This document shows positions 41,738 to 49,761 of a stretch of DNA of 57,699 nt, one piece after another. The DNA comes from CAYNLK01 sp964398055. Lineage in GTDB: Bacteria; Chloroflexota; Anaerolineae; 4572-78; J111. The position numbers were made by a program, and so were the translations under genes. The stretch lies in the NCBI GenBank assembly GCA_964398055.1, contig CAYNLK010000039.1:1-57699 (forward strand). The letters are read 5' to 3'. Below the pieces are notes generated by a model. The model was not told where the DNA came from. It searched no databases and was given only the letters and a program-made list of their open reading frames with translations. The stretch's first letter is position 1, and each line of letters opens with the position of its first letter.

Positions 41738-43870
41738 TTAACAAGGGCTTTGCGCGCCTGAAACGTCCAGGCAAATCTGGATGAATTGACCGTTCACATT
41801 CAATTGCACCACTCGCACGTAGTCATCCGGCTCAACAATCGTAAAGAAAGTGACGCTGCTGGTGCTGCCCGGCCGGGGACCGGAACCGGTGTAGCCGTAA
41901 TAGCAAACCTGGGCGGTTCTGCCTTTGGCCGTGATGAAGGTGGGATACCAGTCATCCGCGACCGGCAGGGTGGAGTTGTTGGTCAGCAGCAGCTCCAGAT
42001 TGAAACCCTTCATGTGGATTTTGTCGTCAAAGGCGTGGCGCCGGTAAGCCTCGCAAACATCCCCACCGATAGGCGCGCCCCACGGTTCGTAGATATGTTT
42101 ACCCACCGCCAACAGGTACGGGCCGGTGGGGATTGGGGTAGCCCAAACTTGAGGCGCCCCGGTCGCCGGAGGAGGGGTCGGCAGAGCCACGATCTGGCGG
42201 CTGGCAAGATCATCAAGGTAAATAGTCCCCGACCCAATGTAACTGTCGGGAGCGTCGTCCAGCACCAGGGCCTGAAAGCTGATCGGGTAATCGATCACGC
42301 CGTTATCCGGGCCGCTCACGTGGCCGGCCGGCCAGGGCTGGCCAGGGTCTAAAATAGCCGTCAGCTCGCCCCAGCCGGTGTGTTTGATCTGGCCAAAACT
42401 CATTTGCCAGGTCTGGCCGCGGGCGTCTTTGAGCCAGAGGTTGAGATAGTGACCGGAGTTGTCGCCATATACCCAAATCGAGATCGCATTGGGGTTGCCG
42501 GCCAGGGGGCGACTCTGGGAAAAGACCACGTAATCATTGCCGGTTGAGGGGAAATTATAGCTCAACCGGCCGGCATAACTGCCGCTGTGAACCTGGGTGG
42601 TGACGCGGCTGAGTTCGCCGTTAGCTTCGTCGCCCCGCTGCCAGGCCGCGGGCTGCTCAAAGTCCTGAAAAACACCCAGGGGCGCCGGCTGGAGAGAGGG
42701 TTGAACTGAGGTAGAGATAGGTGGGGGGGTCGTGGTCGGCGTGGGTGTGGGCGTATCTGTGAGCGCAGCCGTCGGCGCGGCCACGATGATTTCACAATGG
42801 CCTTCACCGGCCGCGCCCGGCCCAAAAAAGTCCATCTGGCCGTCGGCCGGTTGGATATCCAGACCGCTCGATATCTCCCGGCTGGTGTACCACTGCACCC
42901 GCAGATAATGGGCGCCCGGCTCCAGCAGGCCAATATTGATCCACCAATTCAGGGTTGGCCCGGCGGTTTGGTAGTAATGCAAACTGCCCCGCTCGGTAAC
43001 GGGCCGGCCATCGAGGGTGATATCGTAGAAGACCGAGGCCAGCCATTGGCTGCGATAGTCGGTTTGGTTGGTTGGCGCGGCCAGCCGCTGGCTCCAACTA
43101 ACTAGCAGCGGCTCATTGGCCTTGACCTCGATGGTGTCGTTACAGAACGGGCTGAGGCGGGTGGTCACTTCGGGCGGCGGTAGCTGCTCCCGGGCTGAAC
43201 CGGCCGGCAGACCCGGCACCACCAGCGGCAGCGGAGTTGGCGTAGGCGATGGCGTTGCCTCCGGGGTCGGCGAGGCCGGCGGAATGGGGGTTGCGGTGGC
43301 AACTTCGGCCGCTGCTTGGACCGGCTGTGGGGTTGGGGGTTGGACTACTGCGGTCGGTGGGGCAAAGGTGGTCGTGTAAAGAAAAACCAATCCCCCGATG
43401 ATCAGGATCCCTACCAGCAGCACCACGCCCCCAACCAACAGCCAGGCGCTCTGGCCTGGCTTCCCGGTCGCGGCCGGGGCCGGGGCGGCCGGCAACTTTG
43501 GCGCATAGCCGGGGGGGGCGAGAGCGGGGGCGATTGTCTCCAGGTCGTCCAGATTGGGCCGGTCGGCCTGGAGAGAAAAAGTAACCAATTCACCCAATTG
43601 CAGGGTGTCGCCGGGGCGCAGCAGGGTTGGGCCGGTTATCCTTTGCCCATTTACAAACGTGCCGTTGGTGGAGACTAAATCCTCCACCACGCAACCGCTG
43701 GCCGTGGTTCTAATCCGGGCATGCTGGCGGGAGAGGGTTTGATCGGGGATGTGAATATCGCAGCCGGAGCCGCGGCCAATCGTCTGGTTCAACTCAGTGA
43801 CGGTAAAAACTCGGCCGGCAGTGGGGCCGCGCTGCACAATTAGTTTGACCGGGTTGGGTGATCTGCTCAT
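41738..43870 (-). CDS. FHA-domain single-pass protein with extracytoplasmic module
   Basis: 710 residues. N-terminal FHA domain (about 8-98) with IGRGSGCDIHIPDQTLSRQH and LVSTNGTFVNGQRI, which binds phosphothreonine. Then a membrane helix (about 143-170, LLVGGVVLLVGILIIGGLVF), a Pro/Thr-rich stretch (180-240) and a large extracellular part (240-710). The latter contains a Cys-bearing Ig-like region and a carbohydrate-binding-like module around 400-560 (VYGDNSGHYLNLWLKDARG). It would relay a Ser/Thr kinase signal. No kinase gene is in the window. Confidence 0.85.
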   Translation of the reverse strand: MSRSPNPVKLIVQRGPTAGRVFTVTELNQTIGRGSGCDIHIPDQTLSRQHARIRTTASGCVVEDLVSTNGTFVNGQRITGPTLLRPGDTLQLGELVTFSLQADRPNLDDLETIAPALAPPGYAPKLPAAPAPAATGKPGQSAWLLVGGVVLLVGILIIGGLVFLYTTTFAPPTAVVQPPTPQPVQAAAEVATATPIPPASPTPEATPSPTPTPLPLVVPGLPAGSAREQLPPPEVTTRLSPFCNDTIEVKANEPLLVSWSQRLAAPTNQTDYRSQWLASVFYDITLDGRPVTERGSLHYYQTAGPTLNWWINIGLLEPGAHYLRVQWYTSREISSGLDIQPADGQMDFFGPGAAGEGHCEIIVAAPTAALTDTPTPTPTTTPPPISTSVQPSLQPAPLGVFQDFEQPAAWQRGDEANGELSRVTTQVHSGSYAGRLSYNFPSTGNDYVVFSQSRPLAGNPNAISIWVYGDNSGHYLNLWLKDARGQTWQMSFGQIKHTGWGELTAILDPGQPWPAGHVSGPDNGVIDYPISFQALVLDDAPDSYIGSGTIYLDDLASRQIVALPTPPPATGAPQVWATPIPTGPYLLAVGKHIYEPWGAPIGGDVCEAYRRHAFDDKIHMKGFNLELLLTNNSTLPVADDWYPTFITAKGRTAQVCYYGYTGSGPRPGSTSSVTFFTIVEPDDYVRVVQLNVNGQFIQICLDVSGAQSPC

Positions 43871-43927
43871 AGTGCGTCGGTGTCCTCATTGACAGGTTTT
43901 GAACGGCTAATAGCCAATTCATGTTCG

Positions 43928-43956
43928 AGTCTAACACATTATTGCCGCTTTTTCAA
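43928..43956 (-). promoter_or_regulatory. Sigma-70 promoter of the FHA-pcm unit
   Basis: On the minus strand TTGAAA (43951-43956), 17-bp spacer and TAGACT (43928-43933), about 58 bp upstream of the FHA gene. Confidence 0.5.
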
Positions 43957-44012
43957 TTATGTTTTATTCCTATGGGGCGGCGTATTGATCACGGCAAGTC
44001 GAAAGGTTGTTT

Positions 44013-44041
44013 TTGTGAGCCATTCTCAGTCGTGATATACT
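44013..44041 (+). promoter_or_regulatory. Sigma-70 promoter of the GT2 gene
   Basis: TTGTGA, 17-bp spacer, TATACT. It lies 52 bp upstream of the TTG start. Confidence 0.5.
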
Positions 44042-44092
44042 TTTCATTTGTTGTTTTGAAACCGGTTACTTGACGTTCGAGGAGTTATCGAC

Positions 44093-45643
44093 TTGGCTGT
44101 TCTGACTGCGCTCTACGTTCTCACCGCGTTGCTGCTGGCGATTTATGCTTTCAATGCCTGGGTGCTGACCGCGCTTTTCTGGCGGCACCGGCAGGATACC
44201 CCCCCCCTATCCCGCCCCTTGAAAGGCGGGGGCAAAGGGGGGGTGGGAGAAGAGTTCCCCACCGTCACCGTTCAATTACCGATCTTCAACGAGGCCCTGG
44301 TCATCGAGCGGCTGGTGGAGGCCGCGGTGGGGTTGGATTACCCCCAGGATCGGCTGGAGATTCAAATCCTGGACGACTCGACCGATGAGACCACCGACAT
44401 CGCCCTGGCCCAGGTAGAGTATTACCGGCAACAGGGCTACAATATCAGCCTGAAGCACCGCTATGACCGGAGCGGGTTCAAGGCCGGCGCGCTCAAACAG
44501 GGGCTGGAGCAGGCCGGTGGTGAGTTCATCGCCATTTTCGACGCCGACTTTACGCCGGCGCCTGATTTTCTCCAACAAACCATCCCTTATTTTCTGGCCA
44601 ATGAGCAGTTGGGTTTTGTCCAAACCCGCTGGGGCCACCTCAATCGCAACTACTCTCGCCTCACCGCGGCGCAGGCTTTGGCCCTCGACGGCCATTTTGC
44701 CGTGGAGCAGACCGCCCGCAACCGGGCCGGCCTGCTGATGAACTTCAACGGCACAGCCGGAGTCTGGCGGCGAGCCTGCATCGAACGTTCCGGCCACTGG
44801 CAGGGGGACACCATCTCCGAGGATTTCGATTTGAGCTACCGGGCCCAACTGGCCGGCTGGGAGTGCCTGTTCCTGCCCCACGTGGTCGCCCCGGCCGAGA
44901 TTCCGCCCCAGTTGGCCGCATTCAAGCGGCAGCAGTTCCGCTGGGCCAAAGGTTCGATCCAATGTTTGAAGAAATTAGGCGGGCCGGTGCTGCGCTCGCC
45001 CCTGTCCGGCTGGGTCAAGCTGCAGGCGCTGATCCACCTGAGCAGCTACCTGGTCCATCCGTTGATGGTCATTCTGGCCGTCATCGTCCCGATTATGATG
45101 ATGACCGGCGGCACCGACAAAATCCGCTTCCCCCTGATCTATCTCAGCCTGGTCAGCCTGGGGCCGCCGCTGCTCTACGCCGTGGCCCAAATGTGGCTCT
45201 ATCCGACCCGTTGGCGGCAGCATTACAAGGCCATGGCCCTGCTGATTTTGCTGGGCAGCGGCATTGCTTTGAGTAATACCAAAGCGGTGATCGAGGCGCT
45301 GCTGGGGGTGGGCAACGTATTCCGGCGCACGCCCAAATTCAAGGTGACTTCCGCGGCCGACCGCTGGCAGGAGAGCAGCTACCGTCTGCCCCTGGACGGC
45401 CTGGTGTTGGGCGAGCTGGCCCTGAGCCTGCACTCCCTGCTGGGGGCCTGGCTGGCCGCGACCAGTGGCCACCTGTTTGCCGTACCTTTTATTTTGTTGT
45501 ACGCTTTTGGCTTTGGCTACGTTGGCCTGCAAGGGCTGTGGGATGGCCGGCTGGAGCTACGGCATTGGCTGAAGGCCCGCTTTCAAAGCGCCGCTCGTCG
45601 CAGCGAGGTCGGCCGGCGCAAGCCGGTGCGGGCCGGGCAGTAG
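44093..45643 (+). CDS. GT2 processive glycosyltransferase, cellulose-synthase-like
   Basis: 516 residues. Membrane helix at the N-terminus (3-25), a cytosolic GT2 domain with LPIFNEALVIERLVEA, ILDDSTDETTDI (UDP-binding Asp), AIFDADFTPAPDFLQ (DxD), TISEDFDLSYR (catalytic base region) and QQFRWAKGS (the Q-x-x-R-W motif), then four or so C-terminal helices. It polymerises a beta-linked glycan (cellulose- or mannan-like). Starts TTG with GGAG 8 nt upstream. Residues about 35-52 (TPPLSRPLKGGGKGGVGE) are coded by a G/C palindrome repeat inserted in frame. Confidence 0.9.
   Translation: MAVLTALYVLTALLLAIYAFNAWVLTALFWRHRQDTPPLSRPLKGGGKGGVGEEFPTVTVQLPIFNEALVIERLVEAAVGLDYPQDRLEIQILDDSTDETTDIALAQVEYYRQQGYNISLKHRYDRSGFKAGALKQGLEQAGGEFIAIFDADFTPAPDFLQQTIPYFLANEQLGFVQTRWGHLNRNYSRLTAAQALALDGHFAVEQTARNRAGLLMNFNGTAGVWRRACIERSGHWQGDTISEDFDLSYRAQLAGWECLFLPHVVAPAEIPPQLAAFKRQQFRWAKGSIQCLKKLGGPVLRSPLSGWVKLQALIHLSSYLVHPLMVILAVIVPIMMMTGGTDKIRFPLIYLSLVSLGPPLLYAVAQMWLYPTRWRQHYKAMALLILLGSGIALSNTKAVIEALLGVGNVFRRTPKFKVTSAADRWQESSYRLPLDGLVLGELALSLHSLLGAWLAATSGHLFAVPFILLYAFGFGYVGLQGLWDGRLELRHWLKARFQSAARRSEVGRRKPVRAGQ
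44199..44243. repeat. G/C palindromic repeat inserted inside the GT2 gene
   Basis: A C-tract (44199-44207) and CCCGCCCCTT (44211-44220) pair with AAGGCGGGGG and a G-tract (44237-44243). Translated in frame it gives a low-complexity Pro/Lys/Gly loop between TM1 and the catalytic domain. It belongs to the type also seen at 32072-32152. Confidence 0.65.
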
Positions 45644-45670
45644 ATCTGGCAAGGCCCTCTATTTTTTGGT

Positions 45671-46300
45671 TTAATCTCGCAAAATCGCCCGCACCGGCGA
45701 GCCATCGCCGCCCTGAATTTTGAGCGGCAGGGCGATCAGCTCATACTCCCCATCCGGCACGCCGGCCAGGGCCAGATTCTCCAGAATAGCGACGCGGTTG
45801 CGGCGAAGCGCCCGGTGGCCCACCAATACTTGGCTGTCAACCGCGTCCATCGAGGCCGCATCGGAGCCGAACAAGATAATCCCCTGCTGCCCCATAAAAT
45901 CGGCCAACTCCACAGAGGGATAGACATACTCCGCCAAAAACTGGTCAATCGGCTGGTCGCTGGCAACCGAGTGGACCAGCAGCCGCTTGACCCTACGCCA
46001 ATCCAGGCCGGGGAAGTCGGCTACTGTTAGTGGGCCGGCCGGCTTTTGCACAGTCACCACGGTGGCCGGGCCGACATAGATATCCAGCGGCACCTGTTCC
46101 ATCGTTAAATCATCGTCAACAAAATGGTAAGGCGCGTCGACGTGAGTGCCGGTGTGGCTACTCATGGTCAGGGTGGTCAGATTGGCGGCGTCGCCGTGGG
46201 CCAGGCGCAGCAGCGTTTTGACTGCAAAGGGGGTGTCGCCCGGCCAGACGGCGATGGAGGGGCTGAGGGTGCGGGTGATATCATAGAGGCGTTGGGTCAT
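45671..46300 (-). CDS. Cyclase-family / kynurenine formamidase-like hydrolase
   Basis: 209 residues, normal for the family. Signature SSHTGTHVDAPYHFVDD carries the H-x-G-T-H-x-D metal-binding motif, and LFGSDAASMD the second conserved loop. The family cleaves formylkynurenine or other N-acyl and cyclic amides with Zn or Mn. The substrate cannot be set from sequence: no tryptophan-catabolism neighbour is present. It lies after a strong hairpin terminator following the MaoC gene, so it may be transcribed alone. Convergent with the GT2 gene. Confidence 0.88.
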   Translation of the reverse strand: MTQRLYDITRTLSPSIAVWPGDTPFAVKTLLRLAHGDAANLTTLTMSSHTGTHVDAPYHFVDDDLTMEQVPLDIYVGPATVVTVQKPAGPLTVADFPGLDWRRVKRLLVHSVASDQPIDQFLAEYVYPSVELADFMGQQGIILFGSDAASMDAVDSQVLVGHRALRRNRVAILENLALAGVPDGEYELIALPLKIQGGDGSPVRAILRD

Positions 46301-46326
46301 CGGTTATTGACTCCTTTGACTTAAAG

Positions 46327-46360
46327 AGAAACCCGGAGTTTTTGAAAACTCCGGGTTTCT
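46327..46360 (-). terminator. Long perfect hairpin after the MaoC gene
   Basis: A 16-bp perfect stem (46327-46342 with 46345-46360, core AACCCGGAGTTTT) with a TG loop. It lies 10 bp past the MaoC stop and is followed on the minus strand by CTTTAAG. It probably ends the PfkB-MaoC transcript. The lack of a long T-run leaves a repeat origin possible. Confidence 0.6.
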
Positions 46361-46370
46361 AAGTTGTAAG

Positions 46371-46826
46371 CTATGCTTTTGACTTGATCAACATCTGCCA
46401 CTCACCTTTGTGGACCACGTCGCCGTGCTGGTTGAGGACGCGGGCGTCGAACAGTACCAGGCCGCCGCCCAAACGGGCCATCGGCTTGGTCTCGATCACC
46501 TTGATCTCCACGTGGACCGTATCGCCGATGAAAACCGGTTTGGTGAATTTCCAGCTCAGCTCGCGAAAGGCCAGGGTGGTGCCGTCGATGAAGCCCTGCT
46601 GCACAGCCAGGCCGGTGGCAATGGAGGCGACCAGCATACCGTGAGCCACCCGCGCCCCAAAGGGCGTCGCTTTGGCCGCTTCGGCGTTGGTGTGGATAAA
46701 GTTGTAATCGCCGGACAGGCCGGCAAAGTTGACGATATCGGTCTCGGTGATGGTGCGGGCGGCCGTCCGGATTTCGAGACCGGCTGCAAATTCCTCAAAA
46801 TAGAGGCCACGGGGCGAGCGGGGCAT
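46371..46826 (-). CDS. MaoC-like (R-hydratase) domain protein
   Basis: 151 residues. Hot-dog fold with DIVNFAGLSGDYNFIHTN, the catalytic Asp/His hydratase motif, then FGARVAHGMLVASIATGL. MaoC proteins hydrate (R)-enoyl-CoA and related thioesters. The ATG at 46826 has AGGAGG 8 nt upstream; the frame is open 27 codons further but through repeat DNA. Overall family clear, substrate unknown. It follows the PfkB gene in the same orientation. Confidence 0.9.
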   Translation of the reverse strand: MPRSPRGLYFEEFAAGLEIRTAARTITETDIVNFAGLSGDYNFIHTNAEAAKATPFGARVAHGMLVASIATGLAVQQGFIDGTTLAFRELSWKFTKPVFIGDTVHVEIKVIETKPMARLGGGLVLFDARVLNQHGDVVHKGEWQMLIKSKA

Positions 46827-46877
46827 CGTCGTATCCTCCTGAGTGAGTTTTGATCTAAACGTTGTATTGCGTACTGC

Positions 46878-46907
46878 GTGTTGCGTGAAAAACGGAATAC
46901 GCAACAC
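46878..46907. repeat. GTGTTGCGT hairpin repeat
   Basis: GTGTTGCGT (46878-46886) pairs with ACGCAACAC (46899-46907). Neighbouring GTATTGCGTA copies make a small degenerate repeat. It fills most of the 103-bp gap between the PfkB and MaoC genes. Confidence 0.6.
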
Positions 46908-46929
46908 GGAATGATCTTCGATAGCCGGC

Positions 46930-47871
46930 TCAAATCAACAACTGATCGTACAACAAATCCAGGCTCAACTCCTGGCAGACGGAATCGGTGCAGGCGAGGG
47001 TGAGGGCGGCGGCGCTGGCCCCCAGCCGGACCGACTCGTCCAGCGGGATGTCGTTGAGGATGCCAAAGACGACCGTGGCGGTCAGGGCGTCGCTGGCCCC
47101 GGTCAAGTCGATGACTTCGGCGGCGACGGCCGGGACGTGGCCGCTCTCGCTGGCGGTGGCGTAAACCACGCCGGCCTCGGCCAGGGTAATTATAGCTAGA
47201 TTCACGCCCATTTTGACCAGCTTGCGGGCCGCGGCCAGGGCCTCATCTTCATTTTTGATCGATTTGCCAGACAATACCTCGGCCTCGGCTACGTTGGGGG
47301 TGATCATAAAAATGTCGGCCAGGTAGGGTTTCAAGCGACGGGCCAGGCTGGCCGAGGTGGGGTCGGCGCAGACACGCACCTGGTAGCGGTTGGCTACCCT
47401 GAAAAGCGACTCGATGCTGGCCTCGGACAGGTTGCTGTCCATCACCACCATCTCGGCGTTGCGGATCAAGGCCCGGCGGCGGTTGATGAGCTGAGGCGTA
47501 ATCGACTCCAAAATCTCCATATCATCCACCGACATGACCAAATTGCCCTTGTCATCCAGGATAGCCAGGTAGGCGGCGGTATGGTAATCGTCACAGACCA
47601 TGAGGTAATCGGTATTGATGCCGACCTCGACGGCAGTGTTGACCACCCGCCGGCCGGAGCCGTCGTTGCCCACGGCCGATAGCAGGACGGTGTTGACGCC
47701 CAGCCGGGTCAGGTTATCGGCCACGTTGCGCGCCGTGCCGCCCACCGAGACCCGCACAAAGCCGGGCGTGCTGCTGTTCAACATCAGCGGCTCCCTGGCC
47801 CGGCCTTTGGAGTCGATCCCGGCCGCGCCGATGACCAGCACGTAAGGTCGCCGCGGTAGTTTTTCGGCCAT
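46930..47871 (-). CDS. PfkB-family sugar/nucleoside kinase
   Basis: 313 residues. Ribokinase-like fold: GFVRVSVGGTARNVADNLTR (substrate-binding signature 1) and the C-terminal EVIDLTGASDALTATVVFG. The PfkB signature 2 is usually D-T-x-G-A-G-D; here it reads DLTGASD, with the catalytic Asp kept. Substrate could be a sugar or pseudouridine-like nucleoside. The ATG at 47871 has GGGAGG 7 nt upstream; the longer frame to 47934 lacks this. Confidence 0.88.
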   Translation of the reverse strand: MAEKLPRRPYVLVIGAAGIDSKGRAREPLMLNSSTPGFVRVSVGGTARNVADNLTRLGVNTVLLSAVGNDGSGRRVVNTAVEVGINTDYLMVCDDYHTAAYLAILDDKGNLVMSVDDMEILESITPQLINRRRALIRNAEMVVMDSNLSEASIESLFRVANRYQVRVCADPTSASLARRLKPYLADIFMITPNVAEAEVLSGKSIKNEDEALAAARKLVKMGVNLAIITLAEAGVVYATASESGHVPAVAAEVIDLTGASDALTATVVFGILNDIPLDESVRLGASAAALTLACTDSVCQELSLDLLYDQLLI

Positions 47872-47925
47872 GGTGTTGCCTCCCCTGGAAAGATGGTCAG
47901 GCACAATATACCATGATAAACGAGC

Positions 47926-47949
47926 AATGAACAATTAACCATGAGCAAC
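47926..47949. repeat. Short AATGAACAAT..ATGAGCAA repeat copy
   Basis: It closely matches 12129-12152 in the nuoL/nuoK gap. It lies upstream of the PfkB gene, in the divergent region it shares with the ATPase gene. Confidence 0.4.
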
Positions 47950-47993
47950 TGGGCGAGTGTTGGCAGGGCGGGTTAACCCGGATCATGAAAATA

Positions 47994-48002
47994 TGCTATA
48001 AT
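47994..48002 (+). promoter_or_regulatory. Extended -10 promoter for the ATPase-wHTH gene
   Basis: TGCTATAAT is a perfect extended -10 box 48 bp upstream of the GTG start. The -35 region at 47973-47978 (TTAACC) is weak. Confidence 0.6.
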
Positions 48003-48049
48003 GGGGGCAGAAACCGCGTTGATGAGGCCAGAACGGTGGAGCGACTGAA

Positions 48050-49360
48050 GTGACTTTGACGGTGGCCGATTGGCCCTTTTTGCCGGAGGAAAAACGCACT
48101 CCGGAACAAAATGAACGCTGGTGGCGGGAATGTTATGTTTCCCCTCCCGCCGATGTAACCCTGCGCGGGGTGGCTCACTCGGTGATTGTCGCCGGTGGGG
48201 CCGGCAGTGGTAAATCGGTGCTGCTCAAAGCCTTTGAAAGAATGGAGGCAGAGCGACTGCTGATTGTCCGTTATCCTCTGGCCCGCTGGCCAGGCGAGCC
48301 GCACGCCTGGGTGACCGATTACGGTCACCTGGGCCAGATTATGGCCTGCGCCTCGATGAGGATGAAGGATTTCTTGAAAGCTCGACCCGATCGGCTTGGC
48401 AGCTTGTCTAAAATTAATCTTGAATATTTACGCTGGCTGATCCAAAAATATACGGGGGAGCGATCTTTTCGCCGCTGGGCCGATGAGTTGAATTACAGGC
48501 CATTGTTAGAACTACTGGCCCAACCTTTTGTCGATCTCTATCCTACCGACGCCGAACTGCTGGATGTGCAGGGCCAAATCGAGGAGTTGGTAACGCTCAG
48601 CCGGCGCCTGGGCTTTGCCGGGGTGGCCGTGCTGGTTGATATCAATCCGGCCGAAATTAGCGATGAGCTCCGCTTAGAAAAGGTGCGGGAGTTATTTGGC
48701 TGGCTGACGCCGCTGCAATTTGAGGGTTTTGCCATCAAAGCGGCTTTGCCGGAGCGGGTGGTGGAGCAGGCGCAATTGCTGGAACGCTCGCGGGGTCGGA
48801 TTACCTTTACTGCGTCTGTCTGGCCAGTTGAGTTATGCCGGCAAGTGAGTAGTCGCCATTTGCAGACGGCCACGGCTGGTCAATTAACAGAGCTGGGTGA
48901 GATTGTGGCGGAAGAATTGTTGAGGGCGTTAGGACATGAACTTCCCCTCCTGTACAGTTTGCCGACGCCAAAAATGTGGCTTCAACTCACCCAAGTGTTA
49001 CTTGATAAATATGTGGCCCAACTTAAAAAGCTGACCAGAAAAAATTGTGATGAGATCATTCACCTCTACTTCTCCAGACATGTGCGGCTTAAGCTTGATC
49101 GTATTCGCCGTGGGGTGTGGCGAGGCGACCAGTTTATCGGTTTGGATGAGCAGCCGTTTCGGTTTATGGAAGTGTTGTGGCAGCATCGCGGCGGTGGAGA
49201 CGCCAATAAGGCCCTGCTGAAGGTGGCCCGAACTCAGGGCAATTTGAATACAATCGCCAACCGGGTGCGTAAAAAAGTCGAGCCGGCGCCTGATAATCCG
49301 GTCTACGTGCATAATAGTCGCAGTTTAGGCTATTGGTTGGAGAATGTTGATGAGAACTGA
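48050..49360 (+). CDS. P-loop ATPase with C-terminal winged-helix domain
   Basis: 436 residues. Walker A VIVAGGAGSGKSVLLKAF (49-56) and a plausible Walker B strand GVAVLVDINPAE (about 190-201). The C-terminus (about 365-432) resembles an OmpR/PhoB-type winged helix: FMEVLWQHRGGG, NTIANRVRKKVEPAP and HNSRSLGYWLENV. The start is GTG with GGAG 8 nt upstream. I do not recognise the family. The fold combination suggests an ATP-driven DNA-binding regulator or sensor. It is 401 bp upstream of the four-gene NTPase/radical SAM operon, in the same direction. Confidence 0.75.
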   Translation: MTLTVADWPFLPEEKRTPEQNERWWRECYVSPPADVTLRGVAHSVIVAGGAGSGKSVLLKAFERMEAERLLIVRYPLARWPGEPHAWVTDYGHLGQIMACASMRMKDFLKARPDRLGSLSKINLEYLRWLIQKYTGERSFRRWADELNYRPLLELLAQPFVDLYPTDAELLDVQGQIEELVTLSRRLGFAGVAVLVDINPAEISDELRLEKVRELFGWLTPLQFEGFAIKAALPERVVEQAQLLERSRGRITFTASVWPVELCRQVSSRHLQTATAGQLTELGEIVAEELLRALGHELPLLYSLPTPKMWLQLTQVLLDKYVAQLKKLTRKNCDEIIHLYFSRHVRLKLDRIRRGVWRGDQFIGLDEQPFRFMEVLWQHRGGGDANKALLKVARTQGNLNTIANRVRKKVEPAPDNPVYVHNSRSLGYWLENVDEN

Positions 49361-49761
49361 CCGGCGTTAGACAGATGTTAGCTTGTTGTTAGTCGGATGC
49401 AAGATATGTGTTATAGGGAGCCTGGAATTTTGTTCGACAGACTGGTTGCGAATATGGTATAATTAGACAATAAAATTAACATAAAGTTTAATATTGATAG
49501 AGTAGTATGGCTATAATTTGAATATGCTGGAGTTCAGGCCAGAGGTAATTAACTGGAACAGTAGATTGAACAAAGCGCTGAAATTCTGCTTATCATTATT
49601 ACAAATTTGTCATTATTATTTTATTGAATAGTAAGCCTCCTTTGATATACTCTACTCGTATCCTACGGTGATGAACTTTTCCGGCACTTAAAATCCAACT
49701 TGCGCCTCACCGGGGGACTCCTGACTCAAGCGCAAGATATAGCCATTGAGGAGACGAGAGT
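49361..49761 (+). promoter_or_regulatory. AT-rich 401-bp leader or intergenic with several promoter-like sites
   Basis: Three promoter-like sites lie in this AT-rich gap. TGGTATAAT (49455-49463) is an extended -10. TATAAT at 49512-49517 is followed by an ATG exactly at the expected start site. TTGAAT, 16-bp spacer and TATACT (49624-49651) lie 110 bp before the AAA gene. A hairpin CTTGCGC / GCGCAAG (about 49700-49737) sits in the leader. No gene above 36 codons is evident. Confidence 0.45.
49524..49631 (+). CDS. Candidate leaderless 35-residue ORF
   Basis: ATG frame of 35 codons ending TAG. The first half is charged (MLEFRPEVINWNSRLNKAL), the second hydrophobic with two Cys and several Tyr. 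No Shine-Dalgarno, but the TATAAT box at 49512-49517 puts the transcription start at this ATG, as in leaderless mRNAs. It could be a small toxin, a peptide substrate or chance; support is thin. Confidence 0.2.
   Translation: MLEFRPEVINWNSRLNKALKFCLSLLQICHYYFIE

Noticed and set aside
46827..46907. N-terminal extension of the MaoC gene
   Set aside because: The extra 27 codons are read through the GTGTTGCGT repeat; the ATG at 46826 has an AGGAGG Shine-Dalgarno.
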